NCBI RefSeq assembly: GCF_004114535.1
Contig: NZ_LBJC01000019.1
Span: 124,001-188,000, forward strand
Reading direction: 5' to 3'
Length of the DNA stretch: 64,000 bases
Source of the DNA: Bradyrhizobium nanningense
GTDB taxonomy: Bacteria; Pseudomonadota; Alphaproteobacteria; Rhizobiales; Xanthobacteraceae
Shown: positions 1 to 8,447 of the stretch, in pieces
Layout of the letters: every line of letters begins with the position of its first letter
Position numbering within the stretch: the stretch's first letter is position 1
Notes under the pieces: model-generated
The model's database searches: none
Told to the model about the DNA's origin: nothing
Seen by the model: only the letters and a program-made list of their open reading frames with translations
Program-made: the position numbers and the translations under genes

Positions 1-1
1 A

Positions 2-1132
2 CTGCCTGACCTGCCGCTGCCTTATGACGAAGCGCGGCTGCTCGTTGCCAGGATTGCAACCGCGCTGGCCGATCTGCACCGGCAGAACGTGATCCATCAC
101 GACATCAAGCCGAGCAGCATCATGTTCCGCGAGAGCGGCGAGGCGGTGCTGATCGATTACGGCCTGTCACATCACAACCACCTGCCGGATCTCTTGCAGG
201 AGGAGTTCCGCCTGCCTTACGGCACCGCGCCCTACATGGCACCCGAGCGGTTGTCAGGGGTGCGCGACGATCCGCGCAGCGATCTGTTTTCGCTCGGCGT
301 GCTACTGTATTTCTTCACCACCGGCGAGCGGCCGTTCGGCGAGGGCGAGACGCTGCGCGCGATGCGGCGCCGTCTGTGGCGCGATCCGCATCCGCCGCGA
401 AGCTTGCGCGCCGACTATCCGCCCTGGCTGCAGGAGGTGGTGCTGCGGTGTCTCGAGATCGAGCCGGTGTGGCGCTATCCGACGGCGTCCCAGCTCGCCT
501 TCGATCTCGCCCATCCCGACCAGGTCAAGCTCTCCACGCGCTCGGAGCGGGTCAAACGCGACCCGCTCAGCGTCGCCTGGCGTCGCCGGTTCAATCTGGG
601 CGTCATGGCCCCACGCGCGAAATCGGATGTCGCGGCGCAAATCGCATCGAGCCCGATCCTCGCTGTCGCGCTCGACACGGTGGAAGGCGCACCGGAGCTC
701 AACGAGGCGCTACGCGTGACCACCCAGCGCATCCTCGCCACGCTGCCCTCGGCGCGGCTTGCCTGCGTCAACGTGCTCAAGCTGAACAGGATCGCGATCG
801 ACCGTACCCTGGACGAGCAGGGGTCCAACAAGCATATCGACCGCCTGGTCGCGCTGCGGCATTGGGCGACGCCGCTCAAATTGGATGAGAGCCGGCTGTC
901 GGCTCATGTGCTGGAGGCGGTTGATCCCGCCGCCGCGATCCTGGAGTTCGCCGAGGTCAACCAGGTCGACCACGTCATCATCGGCGCGCGGCAGGGCTCG
1001 TTCCGCCGCACGCTGCTCGGCAGCGTCTCGGCCAAGGTGGCCTCGGAGGCAGGCTGCACCGTCACGGTGGTAAGGCCGCCGCGGATGGACGGTGATGTCG
1101 GCGAGCCCGATGCCGGCGAAGGACCGGGATAG
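2..1132 (+). CDS. Ser/Thr protein kinase fused to universal stress protein domain (5' partial)
   Basis: The reading frame is open from the window edge, so the N-terminal kinase lobe lies outside. Visible are a catalytic loop HHDIKPSS, a DYG magnesium motif (LIDYGLS), an APE motif (YMAPERLSG) and the helical C-lobe (DPRSDLFSLGVLLYFF). From about residue 210 of the visible part the protein becomes a universal stress protein (USP) domain, ending in the nucleotide-binding type motif IIGARQGSFRRTLLGSVSAKV. A cytoplasmic regulatory kinase with an attached USP sensor is inferred. The catalytic loop has Ser where most active kinases have the metal-binding Asn (HRDxKxxN), so activity may be altered. 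No transmembrane segment is seen in the visible part. Confidence 0.85.
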   Translation: MPDLPLPYDEARLLVARIATALADLHRQNVIHHDIKPSSIMFRESGEAVLIDYGLSHHNHLPDLLQEEFRLPYGTAPYMAPERLSGVRDDPRSDLFSLGVLLYFFTTGERPFGEGETLRAMRRRLWRDPHPPRSLRADYPPWLQEVVLRCLEIEPVWRYPTASQLAFDLAHPDQVKLSTRSERVKRDPLSVAWRRRFNLGVMAPRAKSDVAAQIASSPILAVALDTVEGAPELNEALRVTTQRILATLPSARLACVNVLKLNRIAIDRTLDEQGSNKHIDRLVALRHWATPLKLDESRLSAHVLEAVDPAAAILEFAEVNQVDHVIIGARQGSFRRTLLGSVSAKVASEAGCTVTVVRPPRMDGDVGEPDAGEGPG

Positions 1133-1157
1133 GCCGCCTGCCGACTTGAAGGGGCGA

Positions 1158-1349
1158 TCAGGCCGCGTGGGCGGAGTGGGCGGCGCGCTTGCGGCGGATC
1201 GGCCAGGAGAATTGCGGGCCGGGCTCGCCGTGATCCGCGCTGCCGCCGAAATACTGGATGATCTCGCGGCAGGGCTCGCAATTGAACAGGTTACGCGACG
1301 CGGATGCCTTGATCATTTCCTTCAGGCAGTTCGGGCAGTGCGGTTTCAT
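1158..1349 (-). CDS. Small zinc-ribbon-like protein, hypothetical
   Basis: A 63-residue protein starting MKPHCPNCLKEM, with CxxC near the N-terminus and a second CEPC about 23 residues later, which suggests a single zinc ribbon. The C-terminal third is basic. It is the last of three tiny minus-strand genes, starting 21 bases after the stop of the previous one. Function is unknown; the Cys pairs and the tandem arrangement are what support it as a gene. Confidence 0.55.
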   Translation of the reverse strand: MKPHCPNCLKEMIKASASRNLFNCEPCREIIQYFGGSADHGEPGPQFSWPIRRKRAAHSAHAA

Positions 1350-1370
1350 GGAGCGGTCCGGTCAGAAGTC

Positions 1371-1550
1371 TCAGTGTCGGCGTTGCGAAGCAAACGAATG
1401 GTCGAGGTCCGAGTTGTCGAGCCCGGCATTGTCGTCCATCGTGCCATCGGTGCGCTCGAGGCGGCCGAAGAAATAATCGAGGCCCGGGTGCGGGCGGCGC
1501 GGGATCCGGCACCTGCGCTTCGGCCGACGCTTGGTGAGTGCGATCTGCAT
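1371..1550 (-). CDS. Small basic/acidic hypothetical protein
   Basis: A 59-residue frame starting MQIALTKRRPKRRCR. It has a strongly basic N-terminus, a middle segment PGLDYFFGRLERTDG and an acidic Asp/Asn-rich end. The start is 5 bases beyond the stop of the upstream small gene, which suggests translational coupling. No family was recognised. A longer in-frame start exists upstream, but it would overlap the preceding gene, so the coupled ATG is preferred. Confidence 0.4.
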   Translation of the reverse strand: MQIALTKRRPKRRCRIPRRPHPGLDYFFGRLERTDGTMDDNAGLDNSDLDHSFASQRRH

Positions 1551-1555
1551 GGCGC

Positions 1556-1699
1556 TCAGCCCCGCCGACGGTGAAGGTGGATGATGCGGGCGGAAGCCTC
1601 GGCCTTCACCGGTCGCGCCACGTAGAGGCTGCGAGCCGCAATCGCCGCATTGAACGCTAACCACAACGCTACGCCAGTCCAAACCAGGGTCGTCGTCAT
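1556..1699 (-). CDS. Small single-pass membrane protein, hypothetical
   Basis: A 47-residue frame preceded by a good Shine-Dalgarno sequence (GGGAGG, 6 bases before the ATG). The protein MTTTLVWTGVALWLAFNAA has one hydrophobic segment over residues 4-22 and a basic His/Arg-rich tail, so it is probably a one-helix inner-membrane protein. It heads a run of three tiny genes with very short spacers. Function unknown. Confidence 0.5.
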   Translation of the reverse strand: MTTTLVWTGVALWLAFNAAIAARSLYVARPVKAEASARIIHLHRRRG

Positions 1700-1726
1700 G
1701 ATGTCCTCCCGTCAAAAACAGGCAGG

Positions 1727-1743
1727 AATCACTTGCGGTGATT
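1727..1743. promoter_or_regulatory. Inverted repeat upstream of the small-gene operon
   Basis: AATCAC-TTGCG-GTGATT is a perfect 6-bp dyad centred about 35 bases upstream of the first small gene's start codon. It is a plausible repressor site; the regulator is not identifiable from the sequence. Confidence 0.3.
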
Positions 1744-1863
1744 TGCGCGAATCAGTGAAGTCCGGATGAGTACGGATCAAGACTGCAATTTAAGGCATTG
1801 CGCGTTGCAGCAGCCGCAAAAGCCGCGGGATTTCGCCTCGTCCGCGTGCGCGCTTGCTCCGGC

Positions 1864-2565
1864 TCAAATCGCTTCGCCGCGAGCCCCTAGCGCCGCGTTG
1901 CGGATCGCGGCGATGTTGGTCTTGTAGGCCTCCTGCGTGCCGCCCCGGAATACGGACGTGCCGGCGACGAAGGCGTTGGCGCCGGCCGCGGCGAGCGCGC
2001 CGGCGACGTCTGGGCCGACGCCGCCGTCGACCTCGATGTCGATCGGGCGTCCCGCCGTCATTGCACGGATGTCGCGGATCTTTCCGATCGCGGAGGGAAT
2101 GAAGGCCTGGCCGCCGAAGCCGGGATTGACCGACATCACCAGCACGAGATCGACGAGGTCGAGGACGTATTCGAGCGCGCTGACCGGCGTGCCTGGATTG
2201 AGCGAGACGCCGGCCTTCTTGCCGAGCGCGCGGATCGCCTGCAGCGAGCGGTGCAGATGCGGACCGGCCTCAGCATGTACCGTGATGTGGTCGCAGCCGG
2301 CTTTCGCAAAGGCCTCGAGATAGGGGTCACAGGGCGAGATCATCAGATGCGCGTCGAACACCTTCTTCGTGTGCGGGCGCATCGCCTTGATGATGTCGGG
2401 GCCGTAGGAAATGTTGGGAACGAAGTGACCGTCCATCACGTCGAGATGGATCCAGTCGGCTCCAGCCGCGTCCACGGCGCGCACCTCCTCGCCGAGCCTG
2501 GAGAAATCCGAGGCCAGGATCGAGGGGGCGATGGCCAAAGGGCGGGGGGCGAAGGCTTGGGTCAT
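1864..2565 (-). CDS. rpe: Ribulose-phosphate 3-epimerase
   Basis: Interconverts ribulose 5-phosphate and xylulose 5-phosphate in the cytoplasmic pentose phosphate/Calvin pathways. The 233-residue length is normal for the family. Family signatures are present: SILASDF near the N-terminus, [12 protein letters not shown] (metal/substrate site), [10 protein letters not shown] and the phosphate-binding DGGVGPD near the C-terminus. The frame stays open far upstream, but that extension has no Rpe-like sequence; the ATG giving [15 protein letters not shown] matches the family's usual N-terminus. It is transcribed divergently from the EF-hand gene. Confidence 0.95.
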   Translation of the reverse strand: MTQAFAPRPLAIAPSILASDFSRLGEEVRAVDAAGADWIHLDVMDGHFVPNISYGPDIIKAMRPHTKKVFDAHLMISPCDPYLEAFAKAGCDHITVHAEAGPHLHRSLQAIRALGKKAGVSLNPGTPVSALEYVLDLVDLVLVMSVNPGFGGQAFIPSAIGKIRDIRAMTAGRPIDIEVDGGVGPDVAGALAAAGANAFVAGTSVFRGGTQEAYKTNIAAIRNAALGARGEAI

Positions 2566-2674
2566 GACGCAGTTTCCCGTGGCGGCCGTGAAAGATGGGC
2601 CTCGCCTAACATGGGCCTCCGTGGCGGGCAATGCAGGGCAGCCGTGCTTCCTGTGGGCGGAAGATTCTGCCGCG

Positions 2675-2693
2675 ACCGGCACGAATTGCCGGT
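2675..2693. promoter_or_regulatory. Inverted repeat upstream of sigma-54 promoter (candidate activator site)
   Basis: ACCGGCA-CGAAT-TGCCGGT is a 7-bp perfect dyad whose centre lies about 65 bases before the -24 element of the sigma-54 promoter. That is a normal distance for an enhancer-binding activator. It is not a NifA site (TGT-N10-ACA). Confidence 0.35.
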
Positions 2694-2747
2694 GTTCCCG
2701 GGCCGTCCAAGGCGCGGCGGTGGCGGATTTCATTGAACTTTTTGCGC

Positions 2748-2763
2748 TGGCACGACGCTTGCT
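2748..2763 (+). promoter_or_regulatory. Sigma-54 (RpoN) -24/-12 promoter
   Basis: TGGCACG-ACGC-TTGCT matches the RpoN consensus TGGCACG-N4-TTGCW at every fixed position, with the obligatory GG-N10-GC spacing. It lies about 55 bases before the start codon of the EF-hand gene and points at it, predicting transcription from about 2774. Confidence 0.8.
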
Positions 2764-2817
2764 GACATCACCTGCAGGACATTGGCCGCGGCATGCCGCA
2801 TCGGTTGGAGTTGTGCA

Positions 2818-3606
2818 ATGTTGTTTGCCCTTGGTGCCGTGTCGAGCGCACTCGACGCTATTCAGTCGCTGACGAACTCGAAATCGTCCTCCTCGACGCA
2901 CAAGACAGGGTCTGCGCAGGGCGCGGCCAATCCATTCGCGATCGACAGCGCTAGCAGCAGCACGACCAGCGGCGCGACCTCGTCGGTCAACTCGGGCAAA
3001 TATCCGCAGATCGCGCCGGAGACGATGAACGCGTTGTTCGCCGCGCAAAGCCAGTCCTCCGACACCAGCACGGCCAACTCGACCTCGTCGAACTCCACGT
3101 CCTCGACGTCGACTAGCCGAAATGCTGCACTCAAGGATCTGTTCTCGCAGATCGATGCGGACGGCGACGGCAACATCACCAAGTCCGAGTTCGAGGACGC
3201 GCTGGGCGCAGGCGGGACCAACCTCGCGCAGGCCGACGACGTGTTCTCCAAGCTGGATTCGAATTCGGACGGCAGCGTCAGCCTTGACGAGATGTCGAAG
3301 GCGCTGAAGAGCGGTCACCATGGCCACCATCACGCGCAAGGTGCCGGCGGCTCGGGTGATGGATCGGATTCTTCGTCCTCGTCGAGTGGCGGATCGACCT
3401 CGACCACGACGACCGCCGCCGACGGCTCGACCACCACCACCGTCACCTATGCCGACGGCTTCAAGATGTCGACGACCGTGCCGGGCGCCTCCAGCTCCTC
3501 ACGCAATTCGGCTTATGATCTGTTCGCGCAATTGATGCAGCAGCAAGGCGGTCAGGGGCAGGGCGCTTCGGCGGCTGCCGGTTCCTCGATGTCGATGAGC
3601 GTGTGA
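2818..3606 (+). CDS. Ser/Thr-rich EF-hand calcium-binding protein
   Basis: A 262-residue protein with two canonical EF-hand loops near the middle, [12 protein letters not shown] and [12 protein letters not shown], each with D/N at positions 1, 3 and 5, Gly at 6 and Glu at 12. The loops are flanked by Ser/Thr/Gly-rich low-complexity sequence, a His cluster (HHGHHHAQ) after the second hand, and a Gln/Gly/Ser-rich tail. The chosen ATG ([15 protein letters not shown]) follows a GGTTGGAG ribosome site; an earlier in-frame start is less likely because it lacks one. No classical signal peptide is obvious. Calcium buffering or sensing is expected; secretion by a non-Sec route is possible but unproven. 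Transcription is probably RpoN-dependent (promoter just upstream). Confidence 0.85.
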   Translation: MLFALGAVSSALDAIQSLTNSKSSSSTHKTGSAQGAANPFAIDSASSSTTSGATSSVNSGKYPQIAPETMNALFAAQSQSSDTSTANSTSSNSTSSTSTSRNAALKDLFSQIDADGDGNITKSEFEDALGAGGTNLAQADDVFSKLDSNSDGSVSLDEMSKALKSGHHGHHHAQGAGGSGDGSDSSSSSSGGSTSTTTTAADGSTTTTVTYADGFKMSTTVPGASSSSRNSAYDLFAQLMQQQGGQGQGASAAAGSSMSMSV

Positions 3607-3619
3607 GCGACATCCGAGA

Positions 3620-3832
3620 TTAGCCGGCATATTCGTGCGTGATGTCACGATAGACGTAGCGGTCACGGATTTCGTGGTTGAAGAACGCTCCCTTTGAGCG
3701 CGCTTCCCTGAACGCTGTGGCGACCTCGGATGGAACATCCTCGTAGACATAGAGGCGTCCGCTGACGAAAGTCACCTTCAGCTCCCGCGTGTCGGGCGCA
3801 TAGCGGAAGAACCGGATCACGGAAGACGGCAT
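3620..3832 (-). CDS. KTSC domain protein
   Basis: A 70-residue single-domain protein, MPSSVIRFFRYAPDTREL followed by a beta strand with GRLYVYEDVP and SEVATAFREARSKGAFFN, the pattern of the small KTSC family found alone or fused to lysyl-tRNA synthetases. No enzymatic residues are known. A longer in-frame start exists, but its extra residues are not KTSC-like. It is convergent with the EF-hand gene, whose stop lies 14 bases away. Confidence 0.8.
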   Translation of the reverse strand: MPSSVIRFFRYAPDTRELKVTFVSGRLYVYEDVPSEVATAFREARSKGAFFNHEIRDRYVYRDITHEYAG

Positions 3833-3882
3833 GGCAGTACACCCGAGGCCGCCAAGGTAACGCCGTATCAGCCGTTTCGTTT

Positions 3883-4878
3883 CTAACCGAATCTGTCCTT
3901 CCACGCCGGCTGTGCCTCCGGGAACGGCAGCGCGGTCGCGCTGTAGATGGCGCGGCCGATCGCGCGCGCGACCACGTTGGCGGCGACCGTGCCGAGCTCG
4001 GTGAGGCCGACCAGCGGCTCGATCTGCTTCTCGCCGGTCGTTGCCGCAAACAGCACGTCGCCATCGGTCGGTGCGTGCACCGGATAGATGGCGCGGGCGA
4101 AGCCGGTGTGTGCGATCATCGCCAGACGCTTGGCCTGGGGTTTGGTCAGCACCGCGTCGGTGACGACCGCGCCGATGGTCGTATTTTCGCGCGCGCTCGC
4201 CGCGGGACCGCCCTTGATGCGCATGCGGAGCATGTCGTCGGTGAACTTGTCAGGCAGGCCGCGCCCGCCGAACTCGCCGCCGACCTCGAACGGCGCCGCC
4301 CAGAACCACGGCCCGTTGCCGACGGTCACGCTGCCCACCGCGTTGACGGCGACGATCGCCGCGACCTTTACGCCGTCAGGTGTCACCGCCGAGGCCGAGC
4401 CGAGCCCGCCCTTGAACGTCGCGGTGGTGGCCCCTAAGCCGGCGCCGACGCTGCCGATTGCGAAGTCGGTGCCGGCGGCAGCCGCCGCGGCGTAGCCGAG
4501 GTCGCGATAGGGCGAGAAGCGTCCCCAGGCCTTGTCGCCGCCGTTGAGCAGATCGAACAGGATCGCCCCCGGCACGATCGGGATCAGGGCCTCGCGAACC
4601 CTGAAGCCGCGCCCCTGCTCGGCGAGCCAGGCCTGGACGCCGCCGCCGGCATCGAGACCGAAGGCGGAGCCGCCCGATAGCGCGATCGCGTCGACGCGCT
4701 CGACGGTGTTGGCGAGATCGAGCAGCGCGTCCTCGCGCGTGCCGGGACCGCCGCCGCGCACGTCGATCGCCGCGACCGCGGGGGAATCGAAGATGATCGC
4801 GGTCGTGCCGGTGGCGACTTTGGCATCCTCGGCATGGCCGACGCGGACCCCGGCAATGTCGGTGAGCAGATTCTTCAA
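3883..4878 (-). CDS. P1 family (S58/DmpA-type) peptidase
   Basis: A 331-residue protein of the DmpA/BapA Ntn-type aminopeptidase family, enzymes that activate themselves by cleaving before the nucleophile. N-terminal hallmarks are TDIAGVRVGHAED, DVRGGGPGTREDALL and LSGGSAFGLDA; C-terminal are ENTTIGAVVTDA and HTGFARAIYPVHAP. The Thr following Asn in ENTTIG is the candidate nucleophile, Thr instead of the Ser of DmpA. A cytoplasmic role in releasing N-terminal or D/beta-amino residues is inferred from the family; the substrate is unknown. Confidence 0.88.
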   Translation of the reverse strand: MKNLLTDIAGVRVGHAEDAKVATGTTAIIFDSPAVAAIDVRGGGPGTREDALLDLANTVERVDAIALSGGSAFGLDAGGGVQAWLAEQGRGFRVREALIPIVPGAILFDLLNGGDKAWGRFSPYRDLGYAAAAAAGTDFAIGSVGAGLGATTATFKGGLGSASAVTPDGVKVAAIVAVNAVGSVTVGNGPWFWAAPFEVGGEFGGRGLPDKFTDDMLRMRIKGGPAASARENTTIGAVVTDAVLTKPQAKRLAMIAHTGFARAIYPVHAPTDGDVLFAATTGEKQIEPLVGLTELGTVAANVVARAIGRAIYSATALPFPEAQPAWKDRFG

Positions 4879-4935
4879 GATGGCCTCGCGCGCTGAAAGG
4901 AGCTCGCCTTGCGATAGCGCAAGGATGCCGCAGGC

Positions 4936-7743
4936 TCAACTCGCCAGTGCCGTCCTGAGCATCTTGGCGAGTTCGGACTTGCGGTAGGGCTTTGCCAGCA
5001 GCAGCACGCCGGAATCGAGTCGGCCGTGATGGACGATGGCATTCTCGGTGTAGCCCGAGGTGAACAATGTCTTCAGGTCGGGACGGCGGCGAGCGGCCTC
5101 GTCGGCAAGCTGGCGGCCGTTCATGTTGCCCGGCATGATGATGTCGGTGAAGAGCAGGTCGATGGTCTTGTCGCTGTCGATGATGGTCAGGGCCTCCGCA
5201 CCGTTGGCGGCCTCAAGCGCGGTATAGCCGAGGCTCTTGACCTGGGTCACCACATATTGCCGCACCAACGCGTCGTCCTCGACGATCAGGATCTTCTCGT
5301 TGCCGCCGGTGATGGGCGCATTCTGCAGCGCCTCGAACTCGGTCTCCTGCACGCCGCTCGAGCGCGGCAGGTAGATCTTCACGCTCGTGCCGTGGCCTTG
5401 CTCGCTGTAGATCTTGATGTGACCGCCGGATTGCTTGACGAAGCCGAAGACCATGCTCAAGCCCAGCCCGGTGCCCTTGCCGACCTCCTTGGTGGTGAAG
5501 AAGGGATCGAACACGCGGTCCATCAGCTCCGGCGGGATTCCGGAGCCGGTGTCGCTGACGGCGATCATCACGTAATTGCCGGCGACGACGTCGGGATTCA
5601 TGCTGGCATAGCCGTCGTCGAGGAATATGTTGCGGGTCTCCAACACCAGCGTGCCGCCGTCGGGCATGGCGTCACGTGCGTTCAGCGCCAGATTGAGGAT
5701 CGCGGTGGACAGCTGGCCGGGGTCGACCAGCGTCGGCCAGGCATCCTCGGTGAGCTGTGGCACGATGGTGATCTGCTCGCCCAAGGTCGGGTGCAACAGC
5801 TTGGCGGCTTCGAGCGCCAGCGCGTTGACGTCGATCTCGCGCGGCTGGAGCGGCTGCTTGCGGGCGAAGGCCAGCAGATGCTTGGTCAGCTGCGCGCCGC
5901 GCTCGGCGGCATCGTCGATCAGCTTGGTGATGGCCGCCAGCTCAGGGCGGTCGGCAACCGCGTCGGCCAAGATGCCGATCGTGCCGGTGATGACGGTCAG
6001 CACGTTGTTGAAATCGTGGGCGACGCCGCCGGTCAACTGGCCGATGGAGTCCATCTTCTGGACATGCCGGAACTGGGCTTCGGCGGCCTGCTTCTCCGTG
6101 AGATCCCGGCCGATGAAGAAATGGCGCTTCACGGGCTCGGACCAGGTGCCCATCCAGTTCAGCGTGACCTCGTGACCGTCGTAGTGATAATAGCGCGCCT
6201 CGAAGCTGCGCTTGACCGCGCCGCGCCGCGCCGCCCGCATTTCGTCCCGCGTCTTCTCGAGGTCGTCAGGGTGGATGAACTCGGTCGCGCTGTGCCCGAT
6301 CATGTCGTCCGGGCTGAAGCCGAGGATGTCCTTCACGCTCGGGCTGACCTGGACGAAATTGCCGAAACCGTCGGTGACCAGGATCAGGTCCTGCGAGGTC
6401 TCGAAGATGCGCCGGCGCTCCTCGGTCTCGCGGTGCAGCTTCTCGCGCGCCTGTTTCTCCTCCGTGATGTCATGGGCGATCTTGGAGGCCCCGATGATCT
6501 CTCCGTTGTCCGATCTTAACGGAGAAACGTTCAGGACGACGTCGAGCGCGCGGCCGTCCTTTCGAATCCGCACCGTCTCGTGCTGGGCGATCGTCTCGTT
6601 GCTGGCAACGCGGTTGAGGATGCTCCTGACTTCGTGCTTTCGGTCCGGCGGCACGATGATGTCGATCGATCTGCCGACGGCCTCCGCGGCGGAATAGCCG
6701 AACAGATGCTCGGCGGCCTTGTTCCAGCTGGTGATGATACCGTCGAGCGTCTTCGTGATGATGGCGTCGTTGGAGGATTCGACGACGGCGCCGTACAGGG
6801 CGAGGCGCTTGCCGTAATAATCGCGTTCCGAGGCCGATTGCTGGCGCAGCCTGCCGACGAGGCCAACGGTGTGCACCTGAAGGCGCACGTTCTCGATCAG
6901 CAGTACCGCAAGCACGAAGCTCGACGCGCAGAGGCCGTAGAGACGGCCGGCGTAGAAACCGAGATCGAAGCGCGCGACGTTGACGATCGCAGAAAGAGCG
7001 ATGTCGAACAGCCATGCGCACATCACGACCATGAGCCAGATGTCGATCACCGAATGCGGGCGGCGAAACCACAGCGAAACGAGCGCGGCGAAGCTCAGCG
7101 ACCACACGAAGGACACGACCCCGATCATGGTCGGTGTGTAACGGCCGTCGCGGAGCAGAACCGGCAACAGATCGTGCTGGGCTGTGACGATCCAGGTGAA
7201 GGCGGCCATGGCCGCGACGACGCCGAGCACGATCGCGTAGATCGCCTTGCTGGTCGCGCCCCGGATCCGGGGGCCGCCGTCCTTTTCCTTCAGCCAGGCA
7301 TAGCCCAGCACGAACAGCGGGAAGACGCCGTGCCAGATCATATAGAGCCAGACGGTGGTCTGGCTGCCCGCGCCAAACAGCCCGGTCGGGGTGAACAGGC
7401 CGGGGAAGGTGAGGGCATGGACCAGCGCCGCCGCGGCTGTGAAGAGATAGCCGGTCGACAGCCACAGCAGCGCGCGGGTTCGCAGCACCGAAAACTGCGA
7501 CAGCAGCAGCACTGCCGTGATGATGTCGCTCACGGCCAGGGCTGATTGATAGCTCGCGACGAAGGCCGGGACCGGCGGCAGCGCGATACCTGCGAACGGA
7601 ACAGCCAATGCGAACAGGATCGAGGAGACCCCGATGATCCACAAAGCCGCGGTCCGGTCGGTCGAGGTGGCCGGCAGAGTAGAAAGAAATGTGCTTCGGT
7701 CGATCGCAGGCGCGTTCATCTCGTGCAGACCCGTCTTAAGCAT
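4936..7743 (-). CDS. Membrane hybrid sensor histidine kinase (MASE4-like, PAS-PAS, HisKA, HATPase, REC)
   Basis: A 935-residue sensor. Residues ~30-290 form about seven or eight membrane helices resembling the MASE4 sensory region. Two PAS domains follow (~315-435 and ~445-555), the second ending HFFIGRDLTEKQ. The H-box GGVAHDFNNVLTVI holds the phosphorylated His. The ATPase has NLALNARDAM, DTGSGIPPE, FDPFFTTKEVG and GKGTGLGLSM. The C-terminal receiver has acidic EDD, phospho-acceptor Asp in LLFTDIIMPG and Lys in LLAKPYRK. The internal receiver suggests autoregulation or a phosphorelay. A second start eight codons in (MNAPAIDRS) is possible. It is divergent from a stand-alone CheY-like regulator, a plausible partner. 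The signal is unknown. Confidence 0.93.
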   Translation of the reverse strand: MLKTGLHEMNAPAIDRSTFLSTLPATSTDRTAALWIIGVSSILFALAVPFAGIALPPVPAFVASYQSALAVSDIITAVLLLSQFSVLRTRALLWLSTGYLFTAAAALVHALTFPGLFTPTGLFGAGSQTTVWLYMIWHGVFPLFVLGYAWLKEKDGGPRIRGATSKAIYAIVLGVVAAMAAFTWIVTAQHDLLPVLLRDGRYTPTMIGVVSFVWSLSFAALVSLWFRRPHSVIDIWLMVVMCAWLFDIALSAIVNVARFDLGFYAGRLYGLCASSFVLAVLLIENVRLQVHTVGLVGRLRQQSASERDYYGKRLALYGAVVESSNDAIITKTLDGIITSWNKAAEHLFGYSAAEAVGRSIDIIVPPDRKHEVRSILNRVASNETIAQHETVRIRKDGRALDVVLNVSPLRSDNGEIIGASKIAHDITEEKQAREKLHRETEERRRIFETSQDLILVTDGFGNFVQVSPSVKDILGFSPDDMIGHSATEFIHPDDLEKTRDEMRAARRGAVKRSFEARYYHYDGHEVTLNWMGTWSEPVKRHFFIGRDLTEKQAAEAQFRHVQKMDSIGQLTGGVAHDFNNVLTVITGTIGILADAVADRPELAAITKLIDDAAERGAQLTKHLLAFARKQPLQPREIDVNALALEAAKLLHPTLGEQITIVPQLTEDAWPTLVDPGQLSTAILNLALNARDAMPDGGTLVLETRNIFLDDGYASMNPDVVAGNYVMIAVSDTGSGIPPELMDRVFDPFFTTKEVGKGTGLGLSMVFGFVKQSGGHIKIYSEQGHGTSVKIYLPRSSGVQETEFEALQNAPITGGNEKILIVEDDALVRQYVVTQVKSLGYTALEAANGAEALTIIDSDKTIDLLFTDIIMPGNMNGRQLADEAARRRPDLKTLFTSGYTENAIVHHGRLDSGVLLLAKPYRKSELAKMLRTALAS

Positions 7744-7978
7744 CTCCGCAGTTCCAAGATCTGGCAGTCTTGACCTCCACGGTAGCCCGTTCGGGGCGCA
7801 TGTCGTGAATTGTTGCGCGACGACTCAACCGAAGGTTACAACTTACTTAATTTGGGTGGGAACGCGGAATAGGGTTCAGGTAAGATGCGCTTTACTAGGC
7901 GGTGTCATAATGCCCTGCCACGGTGCCGAGTTCCAGGTCCGAATCATATCATTTGATCGATCTGCGGGAGTTGTTCCC

Positions 7979-8365
7979 ATGCGTCGCGTTCTCATCATCG
8001 ACGACCAGAAGAACGTGCGCGCGATGGTCGCGATCGTGCTCCGGGTCAACCATTACGAGGTTGCCGAGGCCGACAATGGCGCGGTCGGGCTCAAAATCTT
8101 CGCGGAAAGCCCGTTTGACGCGGCGATCGTCGACATCTTTCTTGGCGACGTCAGCGGTGTCGACGTCATCGCGGCCCTGCGGGAGCGTGCGCCGGGGCTT
8201 CCCATCGTTGCGGTATCCGGAATGACGGCCCTGGATTTCATGGAGCAGTCGCCCCACCTCGCCAACGTGATTTGCCTGCAAAAGCCGTTTCGGCCGAACG
8301 ATCTCCTGCAGGCGCTTCGCAAGGCCCAGGCCGCGATCGCTGGCGAGTTGCCCGCAGCGGTCTGA
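7979..8365 (+). CDS. Single-domain CheY-like response regulator
   Basis: A 128-residue receiver with no output domain. It has the acidic pair IIDDQ, phospho-acceptor Asp in AIVDIFLGDVSG, the switch Ser in VAVSGM and the conserved Lys in LQKPFRP. The ATG (MRRVLIIDD) follows CTGCGGGAG; the frame is open upstream, but the extension is not receiver-like. It probably takes phosphate from the divergent hybrid kinase or works in a phosphorelay; the partner is inferred from position only. A strong terminator follows. Confidence 0.9.
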   Translation: MRRVLIIDDQKNVRAMVAIVLRVNHYEVAEADNGAVGLKIFAESPFDAAIVDIFLGDVSGVDVIAALRERAPGLPIVAVSGMTALDFMEQSPHLANVICLQKPFRPNDLLQALRKAQAAIAGELPAAV

Positions 8366-8381
8366 TCCTGCCGCAAAAGAA

Positions 8382-8406
8382 AACGCCCCGGGTAAGCCGG
8401 GGCGTT
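8382..8406. terminator. Bidirectional hairpin terminator
   Basis: A perfect 10-bp stem AACGCCCCGG / CCGGGGCGTT with a 5-base loop lies between the convergent response regulator and liv binding-protein genes. An A-run precedes it, giving a U-tract for the minus-strand transcript. Confidence 0.8.
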
Positions 8407-8447
8407 GGTGAGGATCGCATGGCGGGGGACGAGGCCCGAAGCCGCGC

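Noticed and set aside
2566..3339. Long upstream extension of the rpe frame
   Set aside because: It runs antisense through the sigma-54 promoter and the EF-hand gene and lacks Rpe-like sequence; the internal ATG matches the family N-terminus.
5026..6519. A 497-codon open frame antisense to the hybrid kinase gene
   Set aside because: It is a by-product of GC-rich third-codon bias in the real gene; its translation has no domain and the kinase motifs on the other strand are unambiguous.
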